Source: Parvularcula sp039033795
GTDB taxonomy: Bacteria > Pseudomonadota > Alphaproteobacteria > Caulobacterales > Parvularculaceae
Direction of reading: 5' to 3'
DNA length: 5,433 nucleotides
Assembly: GCA_039033795.1 (NCBI GenBank)
Contig: JBCCBY010000211.1
Location: 1-5,433, forward strand
A program made the translations under genes and the position numbers. Under the pieces are notes generated by a model. The model was not told where the DNA came from, did no database searches, and was given only the letters and a program-made list of their open reading frames with translations. Each line of letters opens with the position of its first letter. The stretch's first letter is position 1. Shown here piece by piece: positions 1-5,433 of this stretch.

Positions 1-614
1 GCGCTCGCCAACGCTTCGTCCTCGCGGCCGTAACCAAACGTCGCGATCAGTGAGGGCAATCCTGCGGCATCGGCGGCGTTTTTATCGGTTGCGGTGTCGC
101 CGATCATCATCCCACGATCGGCGGATGTCTCCTGCATGATATGGAGGAGAGGGAAGGGCGAAGGTTTTCGCTCTTCAAGTGTTTCTGCTCCGATCACCAT
201 CTTAAAATACTTCAATAAATCAAGATCTTGAAGAAGAGGTCGCGCCAGGACCTCTTTTTTGTTGGTGCAGACGGTGAGCGTTGCGCCTTCTGCTGTTAGC
301 CTTTTGAGGCTCTCTTCGACACCGGGGAAAGGCCTCGAAAGACCGGCGATCCGCGCCGCGTAGACCTCAACAAAGTCATCCACCAACGCACGAGCCTCGG
401 CGCCATCGGGAAATGTCTTTCCCTGCCGATCATAGGCGAAGGCCATCAACGCCCTCGCGCCGTGGCCGACATGCGCGCGGGTCTCTTCCGGCGGCATCGG
501 CGCAAGCCCAACGCGCTCAAGCATAATATTGAGCGAGGCGGAGAGGTCCGGCGCGCTATCCACCAACGTGCCGTCGAGGTCGAAAATACAAACGGCGCCC
601 GATAATCGTCCCAT
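1..614 (-). CDS. gph: HAD-superfamily phosphatase, probable phosphoglycolate phosphatase (3' end outside the window)
   Basis: Likely hydrolyses 2-phosphoglycolate to glycolate and phosphate in the cytosol, a salvage reaction for a by-product of DNA-end repair and oxygenase activity. I translated 204 residues from ATG at 614 to the left edge with no stop. All four HAD motifs are present: motif I FDLDGTLVDS (nucleophile D12, acid/base D14), motif II T117 in TVCTNK, motif III K150 in ERKPSP, and motif IV GDTATD (D173, D177). The segment between motifs I and II (about residues 21-90) is helical, as in the small cap of subfamily IA. Family members are usually about 215-230 residues, so only a short C-terminal tail should be missing. 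The start has a purine-rich AAAGG 7 nt upstream on the minus strand. It is transcribed divergently from glmU. HAD-IA enzymes differ in substrate, so the catalytic fold is certain but the phosphoglycolate assignment is by family resemblance. Confidence 0.86.
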   Translation of the reverse strand, partial: MGRLSGAVCIFDLDGTLVDSAPDLSASLNIMLERVGLAPMPPEETRAHVGHGARALMAFAYDRQGKTFPDGAEARALVDDFVEVYAARIAGLSRPFPGVEESLKRLTAEGATLTVCTNKKEVLARPLLQDLDLLKYFKMVIGAETLEERKPSPFPLLHIMQETSADRGMMIGDTATDKNAADAAGLPSLIATFGYGREDEALAS

Positions 615-655
615 GGGATGGCCTTTCTCCACTTGCCAGGCGCTGTAGCATCCTT

Positions 656-680
656 TCACAGCATGTGACGCCCTATGGCG
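656..680. repeat. Two adjacent short inverted repeats in the gph/glmU divergent gap
   Basis: The 111-nt gap between the divergent starts of gph (614) and glmU (726) holds TCACA-GCA-TGTGA (656-668, perfect 5-bp arms) followed at once by CGCC-CTAT-GGCG (669-680, perfect 4-bp arms). Dyad symmetry between divergent genes could mark an operator, but arms this short arise often by chance. The first is not a CRP site, whose half-sites face the other way (TGTGA then TCACA). I could not find a convincing -35/-10 pair for either gene in the gap. Confidence 0.25.
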
Positions 681-713
681 CGACAAAACGGTTAGGCGCT
701 GGGCCTACCCGGC

Positions 714-721
714 AAAGGAGG
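714..721 (+). promoter_or_regulatory. Strong ribosome binding site of glmU
   Basis: AAAGGAGG lies 4 nt before the ATG at 726 and matches the anti-Shine-Dalgarno sequence almost perfectly. It fixes the glmU start and suggests efficient initiation on the first gene of the glmU-glmS pair. Confidence 0.85.
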
Positions 722-725
722 ACCT

Positions 726-2063
726 ATGCCCGCGATCGCCAGTCTTGTTCTTGCGGCCGGTCACGGCACGCGGATGCGGTCAGAGACCCCCAAAGTGCTG
801 CACAAGGTTGGGCATCTGGCCATGCTTGGCCATTGCCTCAGAACCGCACGCGCGTTGGGTACGGAGCGTCTTGGGGTGGTGATCGGCGCGGGCGGAGACA
901 AGGTGAGGGATGCGCTCGGCTCTCTTGATCCGCAGGCGGAGGTGGCTGTTCAGGATCCGCCCCAGGGCACAGGCGACGCGGTCCGTGCCGGTATGTCCGT
1001 GCTTGATGGTTTTGAGGGCACGGTGGTTGTGCTTTACGGCGACACACCGCTGTTGCGCTTGGAGACGCTGAGAACGCTCACCGATGCAGTAGAAAAGGGC
1101 GCCGCTGTTGCCGTTCTTGGTTTTGAAACCGATGAGCCGGGTCCCTATGGCCGCCTTGTTCTGGGGTCTGACGGACAACTTCAGCGCATAGTTGAGGCAA
1201 AGGACGCAAGCCCCGACGAGCTTGCCATCACGCTTTGTAATTCTGGCGTCATGGCTCTTTCGAGCAAAGCATTGCGGACCTATCTGCCTAAAATCACCAA
1301 TGGTAATGCGAAGGGCGAGTACTACCTCACTGATCTTGTTGGTTTGGCGTCGGCGGGCGGGGAGGCGCTTGCCACCGTCACGGGTTCTGAAGATGAGGTC
1401 TTAGGCGTCAACGATCGGACCGAACTCGCCGCTGCCGAGGCGATCTTCCAAGCCCGCCGTCGCCGCGAGGCGATGCTGAGCGGTGTGACCTTGATAGATC
1501 CAGATACGGTCTATTTTTCTTACGATACGGCCATCGGCGAAGACGCGGTGATCCATCCGAATGTTGTCTTTGGTCCTGGTGTGACGATCGCCGCGAAAAC
1601 AGAAGTGAAGGCTTTCAGTCACCTTGAGGGCGCCACCCTTCAAGAGACCGCCGCCGCGGGGCCATTTGCACGCCTGCGCGAAGGCACGGTGCTGGGGCAG
1701 GGCGCAAAGGTGGGCAATTTTGTCGAAACCAAGAAAGCGATTTTGGGCGACGAGGTGAAGGTCGGCCACCTCACCTATTTGGGCGATGCAGAAATCGGTG
1801 CACGCACCAATATTGGGGCTGGGACCATCACGTGTAACTATGATGGTTACAACAAGCATAAAACGTTGATTGGCGAAGATGCTTTTATTGGTTCAAATGC
1901 AAGCCTGGTGGCACCGGTCTCGATCGGCAAGGGCGCATTCACAGGCTCGGGCTCGGTGATCACCAAGTCAGTGCCTGATGATGCGCTGTCGGTCGCCAGG
2001 GGGCGGCAAATGACCAAGGAAGGTTGGGCGATCACCTTCCGAAAACGGAATGGAGATGGCTAA
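726..2063 (+). CDS. glmU: Bifunctional GlmU: glucosamine-1-phosphate N-acetyltransferase / UDP-GlcNAc pyrophosphorylase
   Basis: Cytosolic enzyme that acetylates glucosamine-1-phosphate with acetyl-CoA and then couples the product to UTP, giving UDP-GlcNAc for peptidoglycan and lipid A. The protein has 445 residues (E. coli 456) and appears complete. The N-terminal uridyltransferase domain (about 1-230) shows the nucleotide-binding LAAGHGTRM (9-17) with PKVLH (22-26, K23), QDPPQGTGDAV (76-86), YGDTPL (104-109), EAKD (157-160), GEYYLTD (197-203) and GVND (227-230). After a helical arm, a left-handed beta-helix of hexapeptide repeats (about 252-425) carries GPFARLR (312-318), NFVETKKA (331-338), the expected catalytic histidine H348 in GHLTYLGDAEIG, NIGAGTITCNYDG (362-374), and acetyl-CoA-site segments near SLVAPVSIG (393-401). 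The C-terminal ARGRQMTKEGWA is family-typical. Start ATG 726 follows a near-perfect Shine-Dalgarno. The stop is only 3 nt before glmS, so the two are surely cotranscribed and probably translationally coupled. Confidence 0.97.
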   Translation: MPAIASLVLAAGHGTRMRSETPKVLHKVGHLAMLGHCLRTARALGTERLGVVIGAGGDKVRDALGSLDPQAEVAVQDPPQGTGDAVRAGMSVLDGFEGTVVVLYGDTPLLRLETLRTLTDAVEKGAAVAVLGFETDEPGPYGRLVLGSDGQLQRIVEAKDASPDELAITLCNSGVMALSSKALRTYLPKITNGNAKGEYYLTDLVGLASAGGEALATVTGSEDEVLGVNDRTELAAAEAIFQARRRREAMLSGVTLIDPDTVYFSYDTAIGEDAVIHPNVVFGPGVTIAAKTEVKAFSHLEGATLQETAAAGPFARLREGTVLGQGAKVGNFVETKKAILGDEVKVGHLTYLGDAEIGARTNIGAGTITCNYDGYNKHKTLIGEDAFIGSNASLVAPVSIGKGAFTGSGSVITKSVPDDALSVARGRQMTKEGWAITFRKRNGDG

Positions 2064-2066
2064 CCC

Positions 2067-2837
2067 ATGTGCGGTATCGTTGGTATAATCAGTACAAAGC
2101 CTGTCGCAGATCGCCTAGTTGATGCATTGAAAAGACTGGAATATCGCGGTTATGACAGCGCAGGTGTCGCCGCGATCAACGGCGATGCTGTGATGCGCCG
2201 CCGCGCGGTTGGCCGGCTTGCAGCGCTCGAAGAGCGTCTGCGCGAGGATCCTTTGCCGGGAACTGTTGGTATCGGCCACACAAGGTGGGCGACCCATGGG
2301 CGTCCCACCGAAGACAATGCCCACCCCCATGGCGGTGATGTTCTAGCGGTTGTCCATAATGGCATTATCGAGAATTTCAGTAACCTGAAAAAAGGCCTGT
2401 TGGATTCAGGTGTGATTTTTGAGTCAGAAACAGATTCAGAGGTTGTCGCTCGTCTTCTTGAAACGGAGCTTCTTGCCAAGGGCGATGCCCGCGAGGCATT
2501 CCGCGCCATGCTCAGCCAACTGGAAGGGGCGTTTGCGCTGGGTGTGGTGTTCTCATCGGAGCCGCACGCGCTTTACTGCGCGCGCCGCGGCAGTCCGCTT
2601 GCGATCGGCCATGGCGATGGAGAGATGTATATCGGCTCGGACGCCTTGGCGCTGGCGCCTTTCACCCGTCGGATTAGCTATCTAGAGGAGGGGGATTGGG
2701 CACGGTTGACCCTTGACGGCGCGGAGATCCTCAACGGCGAGGGGCAGTTGGCGAACCGCCCAGAGGTGCTGTCGGATGCTTCGTCTGTGTTGGTGGGGGA
2801 AAGGCCGGCATCGTCATTTCATGGCGAAGGAAATTGA
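2067..2837 (+). CDS. glmS: GlmS N-terminal half: glutaminase (class II amidotransferase) domain, ends at a frameshift
   Basis: First part of glutamine:fructose-6-phosphate aminotransferase, which makes glucosamine-6-phosphate, the first step toward UDP-GlcNAc. This frame encodes 256 residues. Residues 1-244 are normal GlmS; the last 12 are out-of-frame and end at TGA 2835-2837. The Ntn-hydrolase glutaminase domain is complete: MCGIVGI with nucleophile C2 exposed after Met removal, EYRGYDSAGVA (25-35), HTRWATHG (71-78, R73), HPH (86-88), HNGIIEN (97-103, oxyanion N98/G99) and ETDSE (121-125, D123). Start ATG 2067 lies 3 nt after the glmU stop, with GGAG at 2052-2055 inside glmU as ribosome binding site. 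That spacing leaves no room for a glmS-type ribozyme leader. The break falls at the linker to the isomerase domain. Most likely this is one gene with an error or mutation; see the frameshift entry. Confidence 0.93.
   Translation: MCGIVGIISTKPVADRLVDALKRLEYRGYDSAGVAAINGDAVMRRRAVGRLAALEERLREDPLPGTVGIGHTRWATHGRPTEDNAHPHGGDVLAVVHNGIIENFSNLKKGLLDSGVIFESETDSEVVARLLETELLAKGDAREAFRAMLSQLEGAFALGVVFSSEPHALYCARRGSPLAIGHGDGEMYIGSDALALAPFTRRISYLEEGDWARLTLDGAEILNGEGQLANRPEVLSDASSVLVGERPASSFHGEGN
2795..2799 (+). other. glmS: Frameshift site in glmS: one extra G in a G5 run
   Basis: The run GGGGG sits where frame 0 reads V-G-E-R-P. Deleting one G gives V-G-K-G-R-H-R-H-F-M-A-K-E-I-E-E-Q, which is the standard GlmS linker and start of the isomerase half. 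The corrected gene (2067-3897 minus one base) encodes 609 residues, within one or two of the usual family length, with every expected motif. A single added base in a homopolymer is the simplest explanation. Whether it is a read error, a true mutation or a recoding site cannot be told from the sequence. Confidence 0.93.
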
Positions 2838-3897
2838 AGAACAGTCGGAGGTCGTGGCGCACACCCTCGCCACGTATCTCGACCCCAATTCTGAAACGGT
2901 CACGATTCCTCCATCGTCGATTGATTTTGCACGTCTGCAACGGTTGACATTATCAGCCTGCGGAACAGCTTACCTTGCAGGCTTGGTCTCGAAATACTGG
3001 TTTGAAACCTGGGCACGGCTGCCGGTGGAGATCGATATCGCGTCGGAACTGCGTTACCGCGATGTTCCTTATGCAGAAGGAGATGCCGCCCTTTTTATCA
3101 GCCAGTCGGGGGAGACGGCCGATACGCTTGCAGCCATGCGTGATGCGCGTGCTGCGGGCGTGCAGGTCGGTGCGGTGGTGAATGTTCTTGAATCGACGAT
3201 GGGCCGGGAGGCCGATGCGCTCTTTCCGATTAAAGCCGGCCCAGAGATTGGTGTGGCCTCGACCAAGGCGTTCACTTGCCAGCTCGCGACCTTAGCGTGC
3301 CTCGCGATCAGTGCAGGTCGCGCGCGCGGCAGCCTTTCCCGAGAAGACGAGGCGCGACTGGTGCATGAACTTTATGCGCTTCCGCGCCTCATCGGTGAGG
3401 TGCTCGCCCACGGCAACGCGATTATTGAACTCGCGCAGGAAATTGTTCCGGCTTCGGATGTTTTGTATCTCGGACGAGGGGTCAGTTTCCCCCTCGCGAT
3501 GGAGGGCGCGCTTAAGCTCAAAGAGATCAGTTACATTCACGCCGAGGGCTATGCGGCGGGCGAGCTGAAACACGGACCGATCGCGCTGGTGGATGAACAC
3601 GTGCCGGTCATCGTCATCGCGCCGCCCGACAAGCATTTTGAGAAGACCTTGTCGAACATGCATGAGGTGATCGCCAGGGGCGGACGCTGTGTTCTTCTGT
3701 CCTCGCATGAGGGGATGAAGCGGGCCGCTGCGGATGATCAGTTGCTGGGAAGTTTTGCGCTGCCAGAGGTCGATCCGATGCTCGCGCCGCTGGTTTATGC
3801 AGCACCTATTCAGCTTCTCGCCTATCATACCGCTGTCTTGAAGGGCACCGATGTCGATCAACCAAGGAACCTCGCGAAGTCGGTGACCGTTGAGTAA
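2800..3897 (+). CDS. glmS: GlmS C-terminal half: isomerase (two SIS domains), in the +1 frame
   Basis: Second part of glutamine:fructose-6-phosphate aminotransferase, 365 residues counted as 245-609 of the restored protein. GlmS homology starts at the AAA codon at 2800. The first in-frame ATG of the domain is 2821 (MAKEIEEQ), which overlaps the end of the upstream frame by 17 nt. The isomerase half holds two SIS sugar-phosphate domains: SACGTAYLAG (297-305), SQSGETADTL (345-354) and EIGVASTKAFTCQL (393-406) in the first, and YLGRGVSFPLAMEGAL (467-482) followed by KEISY and GELKHGP (498-504) in the second. E486 and H502 match the E. coli isomerisation residues E488 and H504. The C-tail DVDQPRNLAKSVTVE is the family signature, with K604 matching the lysine that binds open-chain fructose-6-phosphate. 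No good Shine-Dalgarno serves ATG 2821; the purine run 2795-2804 is about 16 nt away. A natural independent gene is therefore less likely than a broken or misread one. Confidence 0.93.
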   Translation, partial: KGRHRHFMAKEIEEQSEVVAHTLATYLDPNSETVTIPPSSIDFARLQRLTLSACGTAYLAGLVSKYWFETWARLPVEIDIASELRYRDVPYAEGDAALFISQSGETADTLAAMRDARAAGVQVGAVVNVLESTMGREADALFPIKAGPEIGVASTKAFTCQLATLACLAISAGRARGSLSREDEARLVHELYALPRLIGEVLAHGNAIIELAQEIVPASDVLYLGRGVSFPLAMEGALKLKEISYIHAEGYAAGELKHGPIALVDEHVPVIVIAPPDKHFEKTLSNMHEVIARGGRCVLLSSHEGMKRAAADDQLLGSFALPEVDPMLAPLVYAAPIQLLAYHTAVLKGTDVDQPRNLAKSVTVE

Positions 3898-3995
3898 CAA
3901 GATTCTGGAAAACTGTAACAGCGGGAAACAACCCGTCATTTCGCACCGCACCTTTATCCATTCATACGTCATAATCTAGGTTTAGGGTGCAGAGC
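3898..3995 (+). other. glmS-lpxC intergenic spacer
   Basis: About 98 nt. It holds a weak hairpin GCGGG-aaacaa-CCCGT at 3921-3936 that lacks a following T-run, and a locally A/T-richer stretch around 3951-3985 just before lpxC that could include a promoter, though I see no clear -35/-10 pair. Whether lpxC is in the glmUS transcript or has its own promoter cannot be decided here. Confidence 0.4.
3984..3987 (+). promoter_or_regulatory. Probable ribosome binding site deciding the lpxC start
   Basis: AGGG lies 8 nt upstream of ATG 3996, a good spacing. The alternative GTG at 3987 overlaps this site and has only a weaker AGG at 3978-3980. A third candidate, ATG 4020, matches the N-terminal length of E. 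coli LpxC but has no visible Shine-Dalgarno. Confidence 0.5.
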
Positions 3996-4922
3996 ATGTT
4001 TGACGAACCAGCCAATGATATGACGGCAGCCGCAACGCTGGCTGAAACCGCGCGGTTGTCAGGCATTGGCTTGCATTCCGGTGTTGTGGCTGAGCTCGTG
4101 ATCGAGCCGGCGGAGGCCGGTCATGGTATCTGCTTTGTTCGGTCTGACCTTGCGCAACCTGAACCGCAGCGGACGATTAAGGCGGATCCCGCGCTGGTCA
4201 CAAAAACCCAACTTGGCACTGTTTTGACCAACCATGCGAGCGTCTCGATTTCGACGGTCGAGCATCTGATGGCTGCTTTCGCGATGCTGGGCATCACCGA
4301 CGCCAAGGTGTTGGTAAGCGGTCCAGAGGTCCCCATCCTCGATGGATCCTCCGCTCCTTTCATTGAGGCTCTTCAACAGTCTGGCGTGCGGGTGATGGCC
4401 AAAACCGTTGACGCTGTCGCGCCAAAGGGCCGGGTGATGGTTGCCCGCGGTGCCAGCTGGGCCGTGGCTGAGCCGCTCCCCGAGGATTCCATGGTGGATG
4501 TCATTCTCGATGTGACCATCGCCTTTGATCACCCCAGCATCGGCACCCAGCGGGTCCTTATTGAAGGCGATCGTGAGACGATCCTGCGTGAGGTGGCTGA
4601 GGCACGCACCTTCTGTTTGCTTCAGGAGGTGGAGGCCATGAAAGCCATGGGTCTTTGCCAGGGCGGATCGCTCGATAACGCGATTGTTGTCGGCAATGAC
4701 GGCATCATCAACGACGGCGGTTTGCGTATGGACAAAGAGTTTGTCCGTCATAAGGCGCTTGATCTTGTTGGCGATCTCTACCTCTTGGGTGCGCCGCTTG
4801 GCTGTAAGATCACAGCCTATAAGCCCGGTCACACGCTCAACACGGCACTTGCGACAGCCCTGTCGGACCACGGTGTTGAGCAAACAGTGTTTGATGCTGA
4901 ACGTGTCGCGGCGTCAGCTTGA
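3996..4922 (+). CDS. lpxC: UDP-3-O-acyl-N-acetylglucosamine deacetylase LpxC
   Basis: Zinc-dependent cytosolic deacetylase that catalyses the committed step of lipid A synthesis, removing the acetyl group from UDP-3-O-acyl-GlcNAc. From ATG 3996 it has 308 residues (E. coli 305) and looks intact. Visible family marks are SGIGLHSG (22-29), STVEHLMAA (zinc ligand H90, catalytic E89), EVPILDGSSAPF (111-122), GGSLDNAIVV (223-232), EFVRHKALDLVGD (zinc ligands H252 and D256) and KPGHTLN (276-282, catalytic H279). The segment ARTFC has Cys207 where E. coli has Gly (ARTFG); I believe this variant occurs in alphaproteobacterial LpxC. In-frame alternatives are GTG 3987 (311 residues) and ATG 4020. It sits after glmUS, the source of its pathway's UDP-GlcNAc, and before bamD. 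In many alphaproteobacteria lpxC instead follows ftsZ, so the upstream neighbour is unusual. In enterobacteria LpxC is controlled by FtsH proteolysis through its C-terminus; nothing here shows whether that applies. Confidence 0.96.
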   Translation: MFDEPANDMTAAATLAETARLSGIGLHSGVVAELVIEPAEAGHGICFVRSDLAQPEPQRTIKADPALVTKTQLGTVLTNHASVSISTVEHLMAAFAMLGITDAKVLVSGPEVPILDGSSAPFIEALQQSGVRVMAKTVDAVAPKGRVMVARGASWAVAEPLPEDSMVDVILDVTIAFDHPSIGTQRVLIEGDRETILREVAEARTFCLLQEVEAMKAMGLCQGGSLDNAIVVGNDGIINDGGLRMDKEFVRHKALDLVGDLYLLGAPLGCKITAYKPGHTLNTALATALSDHGVEQTVFDAERVAASA

Positions 4923-5008
4923 AAACTGTTCACGCCACGTTTTTTGCATTCCGTCTAGTCTCCCCTTAGAAACCGGCGCTGCCGGCGAGATCGATAAGGT
5001 TTGATGTG
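4923..5008 (+). other. lpxC-bamD intergenic spacer
   Basis: 86 nt. A small hairpin CCGGC-GCT-GCCGG (4973-4985) lies 10 nt before the AAGG ribosome binding site of bamD (4996-4999). It has no T-run after it, so it is not a typical terminator. A T6 run at 4940-4945 has no stem before it. No convincing promoter is visible. Confidence 0.4.
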
Positions 5009-5362
5009 ATGGATATGAAGCCGTCTTGGGCTGTTCTTGGTGCTCTGCTGCTGCTCGTTGCTGCTTGCGGGAGCAAGAGACAAGGCACCGACCGGTTTGC
5101 TTATGTCGAACAACCAGTGGAAATTCTTTACGAATTGGGGGCTGAGGCCGCCGAACGTCGGCGCTATGATGATGCGATTGGTTATTTCGCAGAGGTCGAA
5201 CGCCAGCACCCTTATTCGCCGTGGGCGCGCCGCTCGATGCTGATGACCGCCTTCGTTCAGTATGAAACCAATGATTATGAGGAGTCGCTGGCCACGATCG
5301 ACCGTTTCTTGGCCATTCACCCGGGGAACAAAGACGCTGGCTATGCCTATTACCTCCGTGGC
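5009..5362 (+). CDS. bamD: BamD (ComL/YfiO) outer-membrane assembly lipoprotein, N-terminal part only
   Basis: Periplasmic lipoprotein of the BAM complex, which folds beta-barrel proteins into the outer membrane. About 118 residues are recognisable. A lipoprotein signal peptide is clear: MDMK, a hydrophobic stretch from W7 to A19, and lipobox V-A-A-C with lipidated C20. Then follow YVEQPVEILYELGAEAAERRRYDDAIGYF and EVERQHPYSPWARRSMLMTAFVQY, the first TPR-like helices, and a second repeat YEESLATIDRFLAIHPGN ending in AYAYYLRG-like sequence (GYAYYLRG, up to 5362). Start ATG 5009 has AAGG 9 nt upstream; ATG 5015 is possible but is too far from it. The gene follows lpxC, the usual alphaproteobacterial order. 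After 5362 the frame stays open to the window end, but the expected LCYYEQI-type continuation is absent and another protein begins in a different frame. The gene is therefore truncated here, probably by a chimeric join. Confidence 0.92.
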
Positions 5363-5364
5363 GT

Positions 5365-5433
5365 CCGAAAATCGCCTTTTTATTCACGGGTCAAGGTTCC
5401 CAATATGTACACATGGCAAGGGAACTCTATGAA
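5365..5433 (+). CDS. Fragment of an acyltransferase domain, type I polyketide-synthase style (partial, no start)
   Basis: In the frame beginning at 5365 the 23 codons to the window edge read PKIA followed by FLFTGQGSQYVHMARELYE. This is the N-terminal signature of malonyl/acyl-CoA:ACP acyltransferase domains. FTGQGSQY is typical of the AT domain of modular polyketide synthases, whereas stand-alone FabD usually has FPGQGSQ. The catalytic GHSxG serine motif would lie some 80-90 residues further on, outside the window. The frame has no start codon and no relation to bamD, with which it is joined out of frame at about 5363. By my count it has 30 G/C of 69 bases (about 43%), visibly lower than the surrounding genes, and uses TTA and AGG codons. 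That fits a different source genome or a horizontally acquired cluster. Confidence 0.8.

Noticed and set aside
615..725. Sigma-70 style promoters for gph and glmU in the divergent gap
   Set aside because: Candidate hexamers such as TTGCCA at 633-638 have no acceptable -10 partner at 16-18 nt; promoters probably exist but cannot be placed from the sequence.
2064..2066. A glmS ribozyme or other leader RNA upstream of glmS
   Set aside because: Only 3 nt separate the glmU stop from the glmS start, so no leader can fit; the ribozyme is also characteristic of Gram-positive bacteria.
2713..2799. Extension of the glmS C-terminal frame upstream to ATG 2713 as a true start
   Set aside because: Residues encoded before 2800 in that frame (rich in R, C and W) bear no GlmS similarity, while the other frame there is good GlmS.
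3921..3936. Hairpin GCGGG-aaacaa-CCCGT after glmS as a terminator
   Set aside because: The stem is 5 bp including one G-U pair, and TCATTT follows rather than a U-tract. It is too weak to call.
3292..3972. Antisense open frame opposite the glmS isomerase half (226 codons)
   Set aside because: It is a shadow of glmS coding bias with no family features and no supporting context.
4059..4883. Long antisense open frame opposite lpxC (274 codons)
   Set aside because: It lies wholly inside lpxC, shows no recognisable domain, and such frames are common opposite GC-rich genes with biased codon use.
4928..4942. GTTC-N7-GTTT resembling the alphaproteobacterial LexA box GTTC-N7-GTTC
   Set aside because: It has one mismatch, and several such near-matches are expected by chance in a window this size. 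Neither flanking gene is an SOS gene.
4973..4985. Hairpin CCGGC-GCT-GCCGG upstream of bamD as a terminator or riboregulator
   Set aside because: It has a 3-nt loop, no T-run and no conserved element recognised; probably incidental in GC-rich DNA.

Overview
The window is about 5.4 kb of GC-rich, gene-dense bacterial chromosome, most likely from an alphaproteobacterium (Gram-negative, because it makes lipid A and has the BAM outer-membrane machinery). The taxonomic call rests on protein flavour and on lpxC being followed directly by bamD, an order typical of that class. It is inference; no marker gene in the window settles it. Nearly all of it is housekeeping envelope metabolism, and I see no CRISPR array, transposon, tRNA or rRNA.

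Layout: (1) 1-614, minus strand, a HAD-family phosphatase of the phosphoglycolate phosphatase type (gph), cut off by the left edge. (2) 615-725, a divergent intergenic gap with two small adjacent inverted repeats and a strong Shine-Dalgarno for the next gene. (3) 726-2063, glmU, intact. (4) 2067-3897, glmS, starting 3 nt after glmU. It is broken by one extra G in a G5 run at 2795-2799, exactly at the linker between the glutaminase and isomerase domains. Removing one G restores a 609-residue enzyme. (5) 3996-4922, lpxC, intact. (6) 5009-5362, the start of bamD, a lipoprotein. (7) 5365-5433, a 23-codon piece in another frame that reads as the start of a polyketide-synthase acyltransferase domain and does not belong to bamD.

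How the genes fit together: GlmS makes glucosamine-6-phosphate, GlmM (not in the window) isomerises it, and GlmU makes UDP-GlcNAc. UDP-GlcNAc feeds peptidoglycan and, through LpxA, the lipid A pathway, whose committed step is LpxC. BamD belongs to the complex that inserts outer-membrane proteins. The block therefore runs from amino-sugar supply to outer-membrane construction.

No clearly new biological system is visible. What deserves a second look is the glmS frameshift and the abrupt bamD-to-acyltransferase switch at about 5363. Both hit essential genes, so sequence error and assembly or amplification chimerism are the leading explanations. A real split glmS or a real rearrangement can be tested against reads.
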